Origin: Sulfurimonas sp.
Lineage (GTDB): Bacteria > Campylobacterota > Campylobacteria > Campylobacterales > Sulfurimonadaceae
Assembly (NCBI GenBank): GCA_030949825.1
Contig: JAUZSC010000007.1
Coordinates: 62,001-126,000, forward strand
Direction of reading: 5' to 3'
Length of the DNA stretch: 64,000 bases
In this document: piece by piece, positions 39,881 through 51,614 of the stretch
Position numbering within the stretch: position 1 is the first letter of the stretch
How the letters are laid out: each line of letters starts with the position of its first letter
Made by a program: the position numbers and the translations under genes
The notes under the pieces: model-generated
Told to the model about the DNA's origin: nothing
The model's database searches: none
Seen by the model: only the letters and a program-made list of their open reading frames with translations

Positions 39881-40861
39881 TTAGATTGGTAAAACTCTGA
39901 TTTTTGTAGAAAGTTTTTCTTTAAGTGTCGATTCGATTGCGTAAAGTGTACCTGTTGAACTTGAAGCACAACCATCACATGAACCTAAATAACGAATATA
40001 GATATCGATATTTTCTTCAGTAGTTTTGATATCAATAACTTCCATATCTCCACCATCCATGATTAAAAATTGACGAACATTTTCATCAACGATAGCATCT
40101 ACTGCTTTAATCTGTTGAACAAGAGTCATTGTCTCAAAGTTTGCTGTACCCGCTGCACTTGCATCCGCTGCATTTTTCATTTTCTCAGCATCCATCTCTT
40201 TTCGAGTATCTGCTAAAATATCTACAAGGTAATAATCCATAGCTTCATGTCCACCTGGCTTAATACAAGACTTACAAAACCCACCAGCTTTAGTATAATC
40301 TGTAATTTGTTCAACTGTTGTAAGGTCATTTAGCTTGATAACTTCTTGAAGTGTACCTAAAGATACACGAGCACATTCACAAACGATGATTTCAGTTTCA
40401 AAACTTTCAGACTCAACACCTAAATATAAACCTGCCGCTTTTTTAATTACATCATAAGCCATTACAGAACAATGCATTTTTTGTGGTGGAACAGCTGGTG
40501 TTTCTGGATCATCACGAAGTGCTAGTTCAACATCAATATTTGTAATTTTAACTGCTTCTTGTACTGTTTTACCAATACAAAGTTCAGTCATAACATCAGA
40601 AGATGCGATAGCTGTACCACAACCAAAAGATTTAAACTTTGAGTTTACAATTTCGTCACTTTTAGGATCAATTTCCCAATACAAACGCACTGCATCGCCA
40701 CAAGACTCTGCACCAAAATCTGCAACAATAAGTTTATTACCACGATCTTCAACTTCACCCTCAAATAATTCACCTTGGTGTTGAGGATTGTTCATCAGCG
40801 TAGTAACTTTATTTGAATACGCGTCCCAAAGGGACTCGTTTAACATATCTGCTTTTGCCAT
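39881..40861 (-). CDS. nifU: NifU iron-sulfur scaffold
   Basis: IscU-like domain (FKSFGCGTAIASSDVMTELCIGKTVQEA), BFD-like Cys cluster, C-terminal CDGCASSSTGTLYAIE. Confidence 0.93.
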   Translation of the reverse strand: MAKADMLNESLWDAYSNKVTTLMNNPQHQGELFEGEVEDRGNKLIVADFGAESCGDAVRLYWEIDPKSDEIVNSKFKSFGCGTAIASSDVMTELCIGKTVQEAVKITNIDVELALRDDPETPAVPPQKMHCSVMAYDVIKKAAGLYLGVESESFETEIIVCECARVSLGTLQEVIKLNDLTTVEQITDYTKAGGFCKSCIKPGGHEAMDYYLVDILADTRKEMDAEKMKNAADASAAGTANFETMTLVQQIKAVDAIVDENVRQFLIMDGGDMEVIDIKTTEENIDIYIRYLGSCDGCASSSTGTLYAIESTLKEKLSTKIRVLPI

Positions 40862-40893
40862 AATATTTTCCTTATATTTTATTTATTTATTTT

Positions 40894-42138
<1,245 letters not shown>

Positions 42139-42313
42139 TCATTATTCTTAAATAAGACAATTTTTGTCTTCTTTTACTTTCGACATAATAATAGCTTTGT
42201 GATTATGATATGCTTAAGAGAAACTGAGTTCGTATTTGGTTTAAGAAATCAAAAAACGCTATAATGCTTCTAAAATAAACTTTAAACACACAAAGAAACA
42301 TAAGGACTTATAC

Positions 42314-42817
42314 ATGTGCAACTTTAATCAACAAAACGCAGATACAAAAGCACTCATCCATCTCTTTATGAAAAAGGCGGCTGAGAATGTTGGTGGAGCT
42401 AACTATCTACTTGCCCTCATCGAAGCGATGAAAGAAAAAAAACCAAATGCTCTTATGCACAATGCCAAACAAGTCAGCTCTAACAATACTATTATAAAAT
42501 GGAACAAAGTTGTTTTTAAAGACAAAGTAGATGTTTTACAAGCGATTTTACTTGAACATAAAAGTTCTGAGGATCCAGATTTCAATATTTTAAACCATGA
42601 AAATGCAAAAAAAAGAAAACTTATTCTTAATGCTGTTAAGACTCTGTCTCCAGTAGAATTTGTAGTAACTCCACAAAATGAAAATGACGGAGCAGGGTTT
42701 AGTTTTAAAATTTTTGAAATTATCGATGATGCAAATGTAAAACTCAATCCTATCTTTGTAGCAATGTTCTTTTGTTCAACAGATTTTACAAAAAAAGCGT
42801 TAAAATATCAGATATAA
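42314..42817 (+). CDS. Conserved hypothetical protein
   Basis: Intact ORF with start codon downstream of intergenic region. Confidence 0.6.
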   Translation: MCNFNQQNADTKALIHLFMKKAAENVGGANYLLALIEAMKEKKPNALMHNAKQVSSNNTIIKWNKVVFKDKVDVLQAILLEHKSSEDPDFNILNHENAKKRKLILNAVKTLSPVEFVVTPQNENDGAGFSFKIFEIIDDANVKLNPIFVAMFFCSTDFTKKALKYQI

Positions 42818-42826
42818 GGAACGAAT

Positions 42827-43669
42827 ATGTTTAAAACTAAAAAAACACTTTTAGTTACTGCTATTCTTGGGGGAAGTCTACTCTTTCAAGGATTTGGCTT
42901 TAATGATATGTTTGACAAAGTCAAAGATTTTTCAAAATTTTCTAAACCAGGCGACTTAACTCCAAAAGAGATAATGGAAACAATGACGGGTGGAGTTTTA
43001 AGTACGGACATGATTACAAAAGCCTTTAAAGAAGCTCTTAAAATCGGTGTAGAAAAAGCGGTGGACACATTAGGTCAAGAAGGTGGGTTTTTAGATAACC
43101 CTGCGACTAGAATTCCTCTTCCAGCACCATTTAGCACAATGGAAACTGGTATCCGCGCTGCTGGTGGAGGAAAAATGATAGATGATTTTGTTCGCTCAAT
43201 GAACAGAGCTGCTGCAAAAGCAGCACCTCAAACTGCTGGAATATTTGTAGCTTCTATTGATAAGATGTCATTTAATGATGCAGCTGATATTTTAATGATG
43301 GATGGAAGTCCTGCTACTGACTATTTTGCTGAACATACACGCGTTGAACTAAAAGAATTGATTCGACCTCTTGTTATAGAAGCTATGAAAGAAAATAATG
43401 TCTATAAATACTACAATGCTCTGAGTAAGGTAGCAAATCCTGGAATTAAGCTTTTTGCTAAAGGTGCAAACTTTATGGGTATGGCAGAAAAATTGCATAT
43501 GGATAAATTCGTTCCCGAGAAAGGTGTAAACCTAGATGATTACATAACACAATACACAATCGATGGGATTTTTCTTATGATTGGGATGCAAGAAAGACTT
43601 ATTCGTACAAATCCAGTGCATCAAACATCTGCTAGACTTAGAAAAGTTTTTGGTAGTGTGATGCCATAA
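42827..43669 (+). CDS. DUF4197-like secreted protein
   Basis: Signal peptide; ALKIGVEKAVDTLGQEGGFLDNPATRIPLP. Confidence 0.65.
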   Translation: MFKTKKTLLVTAILGGSLLFQGFGFNDMFDKVKDFSKFSKPGDLTPKEIMETMTGGVLSTDMITKAFKEALKIGVEKAVDTLGQEGGFLDNPATRIPLPAPFSTMETGIRAAGGGKMIDDFVRSMNRAAAKAAPQTAGIFVASIDKMSFNDAADILMMDGSPATDYFAEHTRVELKELIRPLVIEAMKENNVYKYYNALSKVANPGIKLFAKGANFMGMAEKLHMDKFVPEKGVNLDDYITQYTIDGIFLMIGMQERLIRTNPVHQTSARLRKVFGSVMP

Positions 43670-43730
43670 ACCTATTTTAAACCTTAAATGATATAATCGC
43701 TAAAATAATTATATAATTAAAGGTTACAAA

Positions 43731-44990
43731 ATGGCTCAAACCATAACAGAAAAAATATTTTCACAACATCTAGACCGTGAAGTATATGCGGGTGAAATAA
43801 TCCGCTGTGACATCGACATGGTTATTGGAAATGATATAACAACCCCTATCTCTATCTCTGCTTTTAATCTTAGTGGCGCAACAGAGTTAGCTAATCCTGA
43901 TGGTTTTTCTATCGTTTTAGATCACTTCATTCCTGCAAAAGATATCGCTTCAGCAAATCAAGCAAAAATCTCGCGAGTATTTGCAAAACAACATAAACTT
44001 AAAAACTTTTTTGATGAAAAGGACATGGGAATCGAGCATGCACTTTTACCAGAAAAAGGTCTTATCGTTCCTGGTGATGTAATCATTGGTGCGGACTCTC
44101 ATACCTGTACACATGGAGCACTTGGTGCATTCTCAACAGGAATGGGTTCAACTGACCTTGCATTTGCTATGATTACAGGGGGAAATTGGTTTAAAGTTCC
44201 TGAGTCAATCAAGGTTAACCTTAGTGGTAAGCCAAAGAAACACACAACGGGTAAAGATATAATCTTAGAAATAATTCGTCTTATCGGAGTTGATGGCGCA
44301 TTGTATAAAACTTTAGAGTTTACAGGAAGCACAATCGCGCATTTAACTATGGACGATAGATTTTCAATGTGCAATATGGCTATAGAAGCTGGAGCAAAAA
44401 GTGGAATCGTTGCCTACGATGATGTAACAAAAGAATTTTTAGCAGATAAGAATTTGGCAAGAGAACCGCGTATACATTCTTCAGATGCGGATGCTTCTTA
44501 CTGCCTCACACTCGATATTGATGTTGCAAATCTTGAACCAGTAATCGCATACCCATTTTTACCCTCAAATGGGCATCCTGTAAGTAAAGCTGTTGCAGAT
44601 AAGATTAAAATAGATCAAGCATTTATTGGAAGTTGCACAAATGGTAGACTCAGTGACCTCAAGACTGCAGCAGAAATTCTAAAAGGAAAAGTAGTGCATG
44701 AAGATGTACGCTTAATCGTAACTCCAGGAACACAAAAAATTCTAAAAGAAGCCTATAAACTTGGATATATGGATATTATTATAGATGCTGGGGGAGTAGT
44801 TTCAAACCCTACCTGTGGCGCTTGTCTTGGTGGCTATATGGGAATTTTAGGAGATGATGAAGTGGCTGTTTCTACAACGAACAGAAACTTCGTTGGGCGT
44901 ATGGGTTCTAGAAGTTCTAAGGTTTATTTAGCAAATTCTGCAGTTGCGGCTACTTCTGCTATAGCAGGCTATATTTCAGATCCACGATAA
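43731..44990 (+). CDS. leuC: 3-isopropylmalate dehydratase large subunit family
   Basis: IIGADSHTCTHGALGAFSTGMGSTDLA, FIGSCTNGRLSDL, NPTCGACLGGYMG, NRNFVGRMG. Confidence 0.93.
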   Translation: MAQTITEKIFSQHLDREVYAGEIIRCDIDMVIGNDITTPISISAFNLSGATELANPDGFSIVLDHFIPAKDIASANQAKISRVFAKQHKLKNFFDEKDMGIEHALLPEKGLIVPGDVIIGADSHTCTHGALGAFSTGMGSTDLAFAMITGGNWFKVPESIKVNLSGKPKKHTTGKDIILEIIRLIGVDGALYKTLEFTGSTIAHLTMDDRFSMCNMAIEAGAKSGIVAYDDVTKEFLADKNLAREPRIHSSDADASYCLTLDIDVANLEPVIAYPFLPSNGHPVSKAVADKIKIDQAFIGSCTNGRLSDLKTAAEILKGKVVHEDVRLIVTPGTQKILKEAYKLGYMDIIIDAGGVVSNPTCGACLGGYMGILGDDEVAVSTTNRNFVGRMGSRSSKVYLANSAVAATSAIAGYISDPR

Positions 44991-45015
44991 ACTTCTACTT
45001 TTTAGTAGTAACCTC

Positions 45016-45039
45016 ACCTAAAACTCATAAGTTTTAGGT
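45016..45039. terminator. Stem-loop after leuC
   Basis: acctaaaact-cata-agttttaggt, 10-bp perfect stem, no strong T tract. Confidence 0.45.
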
Positions 45040-45073
45040 AGAATTTCATTATAATTTAATATAAGGACACACA

Positions 45074-46261
45074 ATGAAGAAATTACTTCTTATTCCTGCT
45101 TTACTGGGAACAATAGCTTTTGCTACAGACTACAACTACGAAATCACACCTCTTATAGGCTATAATGTTGCTGAGGGTAACCTTAACTTAGAAAACAAAG
45201 TTATGACTGGACTTGAAATGCAATTTAACGATGTTGATGCTGCAATCAAACCTGAAATATCACTTTTACACTCAGGTGGAGTTAATAGTGAAAAAACATT
45301 ACCAACAAATACAACAAATGTAACACGCCTTGGACTTAATGGTGTTTACGAATTTGGCGCTTCTGAATCAGTGGTTCCTTTTGCTAAAGCTGGTATTGGT
45401 TATGAGCATATGAACAGAGATATTGCAAACAATAGTGATGGCGCGTATGTAGATGCTGGAGCTGGTGTTAAAATTCCTTTTACTGAAGCACTTGCGCTTA
45501 AACTTGAAGCACTTTATATGCTTAAATACAATAACAACTCTGCTGGTGGAAACTGGGGAGATAGTAACTTAGCATTATTAGCTGGTCTTAGCTATTCTTT
45601 TGGCGCAAAAGCACAGCCTGTTGCTCCAGCTCCAGTTGATGGCGATGATGACAACGATGGTGTTTTAAACTCTATGGATAAATGTCCTACTACAGCTGCT
45701 GGTAAATCAGTAAATGCTGAGGGTTGTTTTATTGATGGCGATGATGACAACGATGGTGTTTTGAATTCTATGGATAAATGTCCTACTACAGTTGCTGGTA
45801 AATCAGTAAATGCTGAGGGTTGTTTTATTGATGGCGATGATGACATGGATACTGTTTTAAATGCTATGGATAAATGTCCTAACTCTCCTGCTGCATCGGC
45901 TGTAAATGCAGAAGGTTGTCCAATTGTTATTAACTTACATATTAATTTTGAAAATGATTCATTTGAGGTAGATGCTGCTTCAGATACAAATATACAAGAT
46001 TTTGCAGACTTTTTAAATAAATACCCTGCTTATAATGCTAAGATCGTAGGACATACAGATAGCCGTGGTCCTGCAAGTTATAATCTTGGTCTTTCTGCTA
46101 ACAGAGCGAACGCTGTTAAAAACTTAATCGTTGATAAAGGTGTTAGTGCGGATAGACTTCAAGCTATTGGTCTTGGTGAAGATTCTGCAATAGCAGATAA
46201 TCAAACTAAAGAAGGTCGCGCACAAAACAGAAGAATCGAAGCTGAGTTACTTATAAAATAG
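45074..46261 (+). CDS. OmpA/OprF-like porin with beta-barrel, TSP3 repeats and OmpA domain
   Basis: Signal peptide, N-terminal barrel ending GLSYSFGAKAQPVAPAPV, three DGDDDxDxVLNxMDKCP repeats, OmpA C-terminus. Confidence 0.9.
   Translation: MKKLLLIPALLGTIAFATDYNYEITPLIGYNVAEGNLNLENKVMTGLEMQFNDVDAAIKPEISLLHSGGVNSEKTLPTNTTNVTRLGLNGVYEFGASESVVPFAKAGIGYEHMNRDIANNSDGAYVDAGAGVKIPFTEALALKLEALYMLKYNNNSAGGNWGDSNLALLAGLSYSFGAKAQPVAPAPVDGDDDNDGVLNSMDKCPTTAAGKSVNAEGCFIDGDDDNDGVLNSMDKCPTTVAGKSVNAEGCFIDGDDDMDTVLNAMDKCPNSPAASAVNAEGCPIVINLHINFENDSFEVDAASDTNIQDFADFLNKYPAYNAKIVGHTDSRGPASYNLGLSANRANAVKNLIVDKGVSADRLQAIGLGEDSAIADNQTKEGRAQNRRIEAELLIK
45638..45925 (+). repeat. Three tandem 96-bp coding repeats (TSP3 type)
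   Basis: Units start at 45638, 45734 and 45830; first two differ at only a few positions. Confidence 0.9.
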
Positions 46262-46849
46262 ATGACAAAGATCCCCTGCGTAATTTTTGCAGGTGGGAAA
46301 AGCTCTCGCATGGGAGAAGACAAAGCGCTTCTCCCTTTCTCTAACTTCTCAACTCTCAGTGAGTTTCAACTCCAACGATTAGAAAAGATTTTTCTAAATG
46401 TTTATATTTCATGTAAAGATTCTAAAAAATTTCCCTTTAATGCAAACTTTATTCTAGATGCTAATGATTCAAGTACTTATGCACCTACTGCCGGCTTTGT
46501 TGCAAGTTTTAAATACTTAAAAGAAGATTCATTTTTTGCCATAAGTGTTGACTCGCCCTTTATCTCTAAAGAAGTTATTCAAAAAATCATAGATGCAGAT
46601 ACAGTTGAGTTAGATGCTACAATCGCTAGAACTGACAAAGGGATGCAACCCTTATGTGGTATTTATCATCGTACATTAGCATCTGCTTTTATACAGATGC
46701 AAGACAATAATACACATAAGCTTGGACAGCTCCTTAAAACATCAAATACGCAGTATCTAAACTTTGAGGATAGCAATATCTTTTTAAACCTAAATGAACC
46801 ACAGGATTATCAAAAAGCACTAAGACTTGTTAACACCCCTTCGCTATAA
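46262..46849 (+). CDS. mobA: Molybdenum cofactor guanylyltransferase
   Basis: PCVIFAGGKSSRMGEDKALLPF. Confidence 0.88.
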   Translation: MTKIPCVIFAGGKSSRMGEDKALLPFSNFSTLSEFQLQRLEKIFLNVYISCKDSKKFPFNANFILDANDSSTYAPTAGFVASFKYLKEDSFFAISVDSPFISKEVIQKIIDADTVELDATIARTDKGMQPLCGIYHRTLASAFIQMQDNNTHKLGQLLKTSNTQYLNFEDSNIFLNLNEPQDYQKALRLVNTPSL

Positions 46850-46878
46850 TGGTATAAATACTATACTAAAGAGAAACT

Positions 46879-47349
46879 ATGAACCTAACTCACCTAGACG
46901 AAAATCAGAGACCAAAGATGGTTGATGTATCTGATAAAGATCAAACAACACGCGTAGCAGTAGCAAGTGGAATTATACAAATGAGTCAAGATGCTTACGA
47001 TGCCATAGTGAGTGAAAAAACAAAAAAAGGTCCAGTCCTTCAAACAGCCGTTATTGCAGCAATAATGGGTGTTAAAAAAACTAGCGAATTAATTCCAATG
47101 TGCCATCCACTCAATCTAAGTGGAATTAATTGCGATGTAGAAGAGTTGTCTGAGCTACCAGGTTTTAAACTCACCGTTACGGCTAAACTTCGTGGTCAAA
47201 CCGGTGTTGAGATGGAAGCTTTAACTGGAACAAGTATTGGGCTTTTAACAATCTACGATATGGTTAAAGCAATCGACAAGGCTATAATTATACAAAGCGT
47301 TCAACTAGAGAAAAAGTCAGGAGGTAAAAGTGGAGATTTTAAACGATAG
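46879..47349 (+). CDS. moaC: Cyclic pyranopterin monophosphate synthase
   Basis: [46 protein letters not shown]. Confidence 0.95.
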   Translation: MNLTHLDENQRPKMVDVSDKDQTTRVAVASGIIQMSQDAYDAIVSEKTKKGPVLQTAVIAAIMGVKKTSELIPMCHPLNLSGINCDVEELSELPGFKLTVTAKLRGQTGVEMEALTGTSIGLLTIYDMVKAIDKAIIIQSVQLEKKSGGKSGDFKR

Positions 47350-47599
47350 GCAAGAGAAATTAGAACTAAGCTATCCTTGTAATTGGTCTTATAAACTTAT
47401 TGGATATGAAAAAGAAGCTATCCAAAAAGCAATTCATGATGTAATAATTGAGAGGGATCATAAGTTAGAACATTCAAATAAAAGTAAAACTGGTAAATAT
47501 GTGAGTATGAATTTAGACTTAGTAATACAAAATGAAGATGAAAGAAATTTTATTTTCGAGGCTCTCAAAAAACATCAAAATATTAAAATGGTACTATAA
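47330..47599 (+). CDS. DUF493/YbeD-like protein
   Basis: [27 protein letters not shown]; overlaps moaC end. Confidence 0.65.
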   Translation: MEILNDRQEKLELSYPCNWSYKLIGYEKEAIQKAIHDVIIERDHKLEHSNKSKTGKYVSMNLDLVIQNEDERNFIFEALKKHQNIKMVL

Positions 47600-47609
47600 A
47601 AGGAATATT

Positions 47610-48665
47610 ATGAAATTAGAACAACTACAAAGAGATTTAAATACTTCATATAATGTTAAATTAGAATCAACTGATTTAAGAATAGCAAATATTGTACAGC
47701 ATCTCTCAGATGAATGGAATGTAACTATAAATAGACTTACATTAAGTGAGATGCAAGTACTTAGCTCAACTATCTTAGAGATAGAAACTAGCGTTCTTCA
47801 CAATGAAGTAGAAACTTTACTTGCACAAAAAGAGCAAATCGAGCGAAAACTTGATAAAAAGTCACATGATTTACAAGAAGCGAAATATACTATTTTCAAT
47901 GCAATAGAAGCACAATTAAGCACAAGTGATAATGAAGCATTGTCAAAACTTCATCAGGTTAAAATGCAAACCATTGATTTATATGACTTTTTAGGCGAAA
48001 TAGCCGAATCTGCAATAATTACTGCATTAGAAAAAGATACAGAAATTAACGATACTATAGAAGAAGTTATTAAAGATATTACCTTTGAAGCAATCAAGCA
48101 AGGTTCGCTAAATACACTTAGAATTCGTAAAATACTCTCTATAATTTTACATGCGGGCATAGAAATAGCAGAGGCCTCTCCTGTAAAAGCAGAAGCTATA
48201 CTTAGTCCAACATTAAAAGGTATGCATGCAGGTCTTATGCATGCTATTACGCGCTTTAAACAACGATTGGCATTTATTCCTATAGAAGCTAAGCATATTC
48301 TGATAGAAGACTATGAAACTATCATAGATGACTTAAACCATACAGATGCTCTCTTTGCACAAGTACTTACTGTTCAAGCAGATGAAAGCACAGAAGAAAT
48401 TGCAAGAAGTTTACAAAAAATAAATAAAGACATGCACTCTGATTTAGATGAACTGCTTCGTATATCTAAAGAGACCGCAGATGTTATGAAAAATAGATTT
48501 TCTTCACTTGCAGTTCAAGCAGTAAAAAAAGCAGATAAAGCACTTCGCTCACCAAAAGCAGTAGAAGCAAAAAGAATGGGAAAACAAGCCCTAGAAGTTG
48601 CTAAAACAGCATTAGATACTGCCTTAAAGTCAGCCAAAGGGGCAATAGAAAATAATAAGAAATAA
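47610..48665 (+). CDS. Conserved hypothetical coiled-coil protein
   Basis: Long intact ORF; start chosen at MKLEQLQRDL with SD aaaagga. Confidence 0.6.
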   Translation: MKLEQLQRDLNTSYNVKLESTDLRIANIVQHLSDEWNVTINRLTLSEMQVLSSTILEIETSVLHNEVETLLAQKEQIERKLDKKSHDLQEAKYTIFNAIEAQLSTSDNEALSKLHQVKMQTIDLYDFLGEIAESAIITALEKDTEINDTIEEVIKDITFEAIKQGSLNTLRIRKILSIILHAGIEIAEASPVKAEAILSPTLKGMHAGLMHAITRFKQRLAFIPIEAKHILIEDYETIIDDLNHTDALFAQVLTVQADESTEEIARSLQKINKDMHSDLDELLRISKETADVMKNRFSSLAVQAVKKADKALRSPKAVEAKRMGKQALEVAKTALDTALKSAKGAIENNKK

Positions 48666-48666
48666 C

Positions 48667-49659
48667 TTACTTAGGGATCTCTTTTACTAAGGGGTTTCCT
48701 TTTTCTACCTCTATCCCACCCAGAGATTTTAGAATCTCTTCGATTTCTTTATCAAGCTTATCAATATATTCTAACTGTTTATAATCACTTATCGCTAATG
48801 AATGTTCCCAAGTAGCGAGAGTGGGCATTCCTATTACTAATTTATTTTCACCTTTTCTTTTATAAATATACATAGAACAAGGTGCAAATACTCCTGCTTC
48901 TGGCCTAGCATTTTCTCCATCAAGGATTGCATAGGTGAAAGGGATATGACATAAATCATAGGACCAAAAAGATTCATACTCTGGCATAACATCTTCTTCA
49001 TCATTTACACTTTTTTTAATATTGTAAAAACCTGTGATAACAAAATCTTTCATCTCAAAAGCCTCTTCAAAATTCTCTTGAAACGCATCTAAAAAATCAT
49101 CTATATCTTCAGGTTCATCAAATACAATTTCATAATTTATTATGCGTTTTTTTGCGAAACTATTTAAAGGTAAGTGAGATTTTTTTCCACCAAGAACACC
49201 ATGAATCAGCCTATCTAAAGGTACAAAAGAAGCTATATACTCTTCTCTAATTTCTTCATCATCTATTTCTAAAATGTCCAATATTGCCTCTGGAGTTAAG
49301 TGTGCAATAATAGTTTTCATATCAGATTTTTTTCTATAATTCAAAAGATTAAATGGACTAAAAGCAGCAAGTCGGGGATCTTTATTTAAAAGAGGGCGGA
49401 CAACACTTTCATTCATTATTGAAGAAAAACCAATAAGACTTAAATCAGTCGAACCAAAATGTTGTTCATATGCGTCATTAACCCTATGGTGAGGGTCATT
49501 AAGGAAGAAACCAATATCTTTTAAATCATCCTCTAAAAATGTGTAAAACGCTTCATCATTAGGTGTATCAAAAGTATAAAGAACTGCTAAATTTTTACTA
49601 GCATTTGCAAAACTCACAGTAAAAAGGAGGAGTGTAAATATTTTACAGATTAATGTCAT
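48667..49659 (-). CDS. Secreted DUF302-like protein
   Basis: Signal peptide; SYDLCHIPFTYAILDGENARPEAGVFAPCSMYIYKRKGENKLVIGMPT, shared pattern with 50100..51044. Confidence 0.6.
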   Translation of the reverse strand: MTLICKIFTLLLFTVSFANASKNLAVLYTFDTPNDEAFYTFLEDDLKDIGFFLNDPHHRVNDAYEQHFGSTDLSLIGFSSIMNESVVRPLLNKDPRLAAFSPFNLLNYRKKSDMKTIIAHLTPEAILDILEIDDEEIREEYIASFVPLDRLIHGVLGGKKSHLPLNSFAKKRIINYEIVFDEPEDIDDFLDAFQENFEEAFEMKDFVITGFYNIKKSVNDEEDVMPEYESFWSYDLCHIPFTYAILDGENARPEAGVFAPCSMYIYKRKGENKLVIGMPTLATWEHSLAISDYKQLEYIDKLDKEIEEILKSLGGIEVEKGNPLVKEIPK

Positions 49660-49684
49660 TGTAAAGCCTTTATATCAAATATAA

Positions 49685-50092
49685 TTAGTCTTTTAGTAAC
49701 TCAACTTCATCAAGTATATCATAAAAGCCTGCGGGTTCTCTACTTCCAGCATCTGAGAGAATGGTATCACCCTTTGGGCTTGTAAAGTAATGTCTAGGAA
49801 CACCTTGAGTTACAAATTGAGGGGGAACATAATGTTGGTCGCGCGAGAGATAAACGGGTATAAAATTTTTATGTAATCTTTGCATAACTTCTTTTTTAGA
49901 GAGTGTTAAGTCTTTAAATCGTTCGCAAAATCTACAATCGTCTGCGCCAATAAATACATATACATCTTTATTTTCTTTTTGTGCAAGGTCAAGCGCTTTA
50001 TCATAGTCATGAAGCCAATTTAGCTCATAGCCATGAATCGATGAGATAAGAATAAATACTAAAAATATACTTTTCATAAATATTCCTTTCAT
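49685..50092 (-). CDS. Secreted thioredoxin-fold protein (SoxW-like)
   Basis: Signal peptide; ADDCRFCERFKDLTL (CxxC), FVTQGVPRHYF. Confidence 0.7.
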   Translation of the reverse strand: MKGIFMKSIFLVFILISSIHGYELNWLHDYDKALDLAQKENKDVYVFIGADDCRFCERFKDLTLSKKEVMQRLHKNFIPVYLSRDQHYVPPQFVTQGVPRHYFTSPKGDTILSDAGSREPAGFYDILDEVELLKD

Positions 50093-50099
50093 CTAAAAT

Positions 50100-51044
50100 T
50101 TACTCTACTGTTTCGTTCACTACGCTAATAATTCTTTTTTGTGCAGCATCTAGTACTTTTAATGACTCTTTGTCATCGATAGCCAAAGAACTAATCCAGT
50201 TATTTACCGATGGGAATTCCATTGTTACAAGAGAAGAACCTTTTTCTTTATACATATAGAATGTACATGGAGCAAGCGCACCAGCTTCAGGATGTTTTTT
50301 TTTGCTATTTGGAAAATTACAGGAAGTTTACATATAGAATACGCATCAAAGAAATCATATTTATCATATCCAGCTTCTTTAAACTCTTCACCTAAATTAT
50401 TAAAACCAGCAATTACAAATCCGTAAGTTTCAATTGAACCTTCTAGTTCTTCTTGAACACCTTCTATCTCTTCTTGCACAGCTTCTGCTTCTGTTTCTTC
50501 CATCTCAAATGTAAAAGTAGTTACTAAATCACCTGTTACTTTTGCTGGCTTGTACTTTATTTTTTCAAAATGACCATTTGGTAAAGCTTTAGCAAGTGTA
50601 TTTTTTATGAGTGTAGCATATGCTTGCATATGTTTATTGTTTGCAGGAATTCCAGTAATCTTAGCCATTCCATCAATTGATAAAGATGAAACTGAAATAT
50701 CATTTGAACCATTATTCATATAAAACGACATACTTAAAGGTGCAAAAAGTGCTGCTCTTGGAGATATTTTCACTAACTCTAAAACTAAATCTGCCTTATA
50801 AAGAGTAAACAGGTGAAACATTTTTTGGTGTGTTTTTTTTAAACTTACCATTGAACGCTATATTCATATCGTTGTTTCCAGAGATTAGAAAACCAGCATC
50901 TTCAAAAGTCTTCTCTATAGAAGCTCCTGTTATTTTACCATCTGAGTTATCAGTAGTATAAATCTGAATGTCATCTGTAGCATTTGCTAATAAACCCGTT
51001 GTCAAAATCATTGCTATAACTAAGCTTTTTATCATTTTTATCAT
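50100..51044 (-). CDS. Second secreted DUF302-like protein, frameshifted at A9 and A8 runs
   Basis: ORFs 50796..51044 and 50225..50851, then a shifted frame to a stop at 50100; breaks near minus-strand A9 (about 50295) and A8 (about 50832). Confidence 0.6.
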
Positions 51045-51053
51045 TATATTCCT

Positions 51054-51494
51054 TTATTTTCCTAGAAGATAAATATTATCACCCTTGTGGATTACTCCAT
51101 TAGTAAGTACTTGCGCAAATATACCTCTATCATTTTTAAGCAATATAGGTAACTGTGGATCAACTTTTGATAAGCTTTTACACATCGTACAGTTTTGACT
51201 AATTTCTAATACTAAATCACCAATTAAAAGTCTTTGCCCTGCTTTTAAATGATAAGGATTGTAATCGATTAAAAGATTTTCACCTAATAAACCATATGTT
51301 ATCTCTATACCATTAGCTTGCGCCATCTCATAACTTTGCACTGAAGTAATCAGTACTGACCTTTGTATATCTTTGTTATAATATTTATCTTCTATAACAC
51401 CCTTAGTGTCAAGGGCTAATTCATCTGTATTTATCTTTTGATTATTACTTGAATAATACAGTTCTATAATCTTTCCAACTTCTTGCTTTTGCAC
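51054..51494 (-). CDS. MOSC-domain protein
   Basis: ALDTKGVIEDKYYNKDIQRSVLI, LGENLLIDY, LVLEISQNCTMCKSL. Confidence 0.75.
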   Translation of the reverse strand: MQKQEVGKIIELYYSSNNQKINTDELALDTKGVIEDKYYNKDIQRSVLITSVQSYEMAQANGIEITYGLLGENLLIDYNPYHLKAGQRLLIGDLVLEISQNCTMCKSLSKVDPQLPILLKNDRGIFAQVLTNGVIHKGDNIYLLGK

Positions 51495-51614
51495 AATATA
51501 CCTCCTGAATCTTTAATATTTAATCTCATCAGGAAGTATAAAGGTAAAGTTACGCAGAAGAATCAGCAAGTCCTTATCTAATTATTCTGGCTTGCTAAAA
51601 GAGAAGTCGACGAA

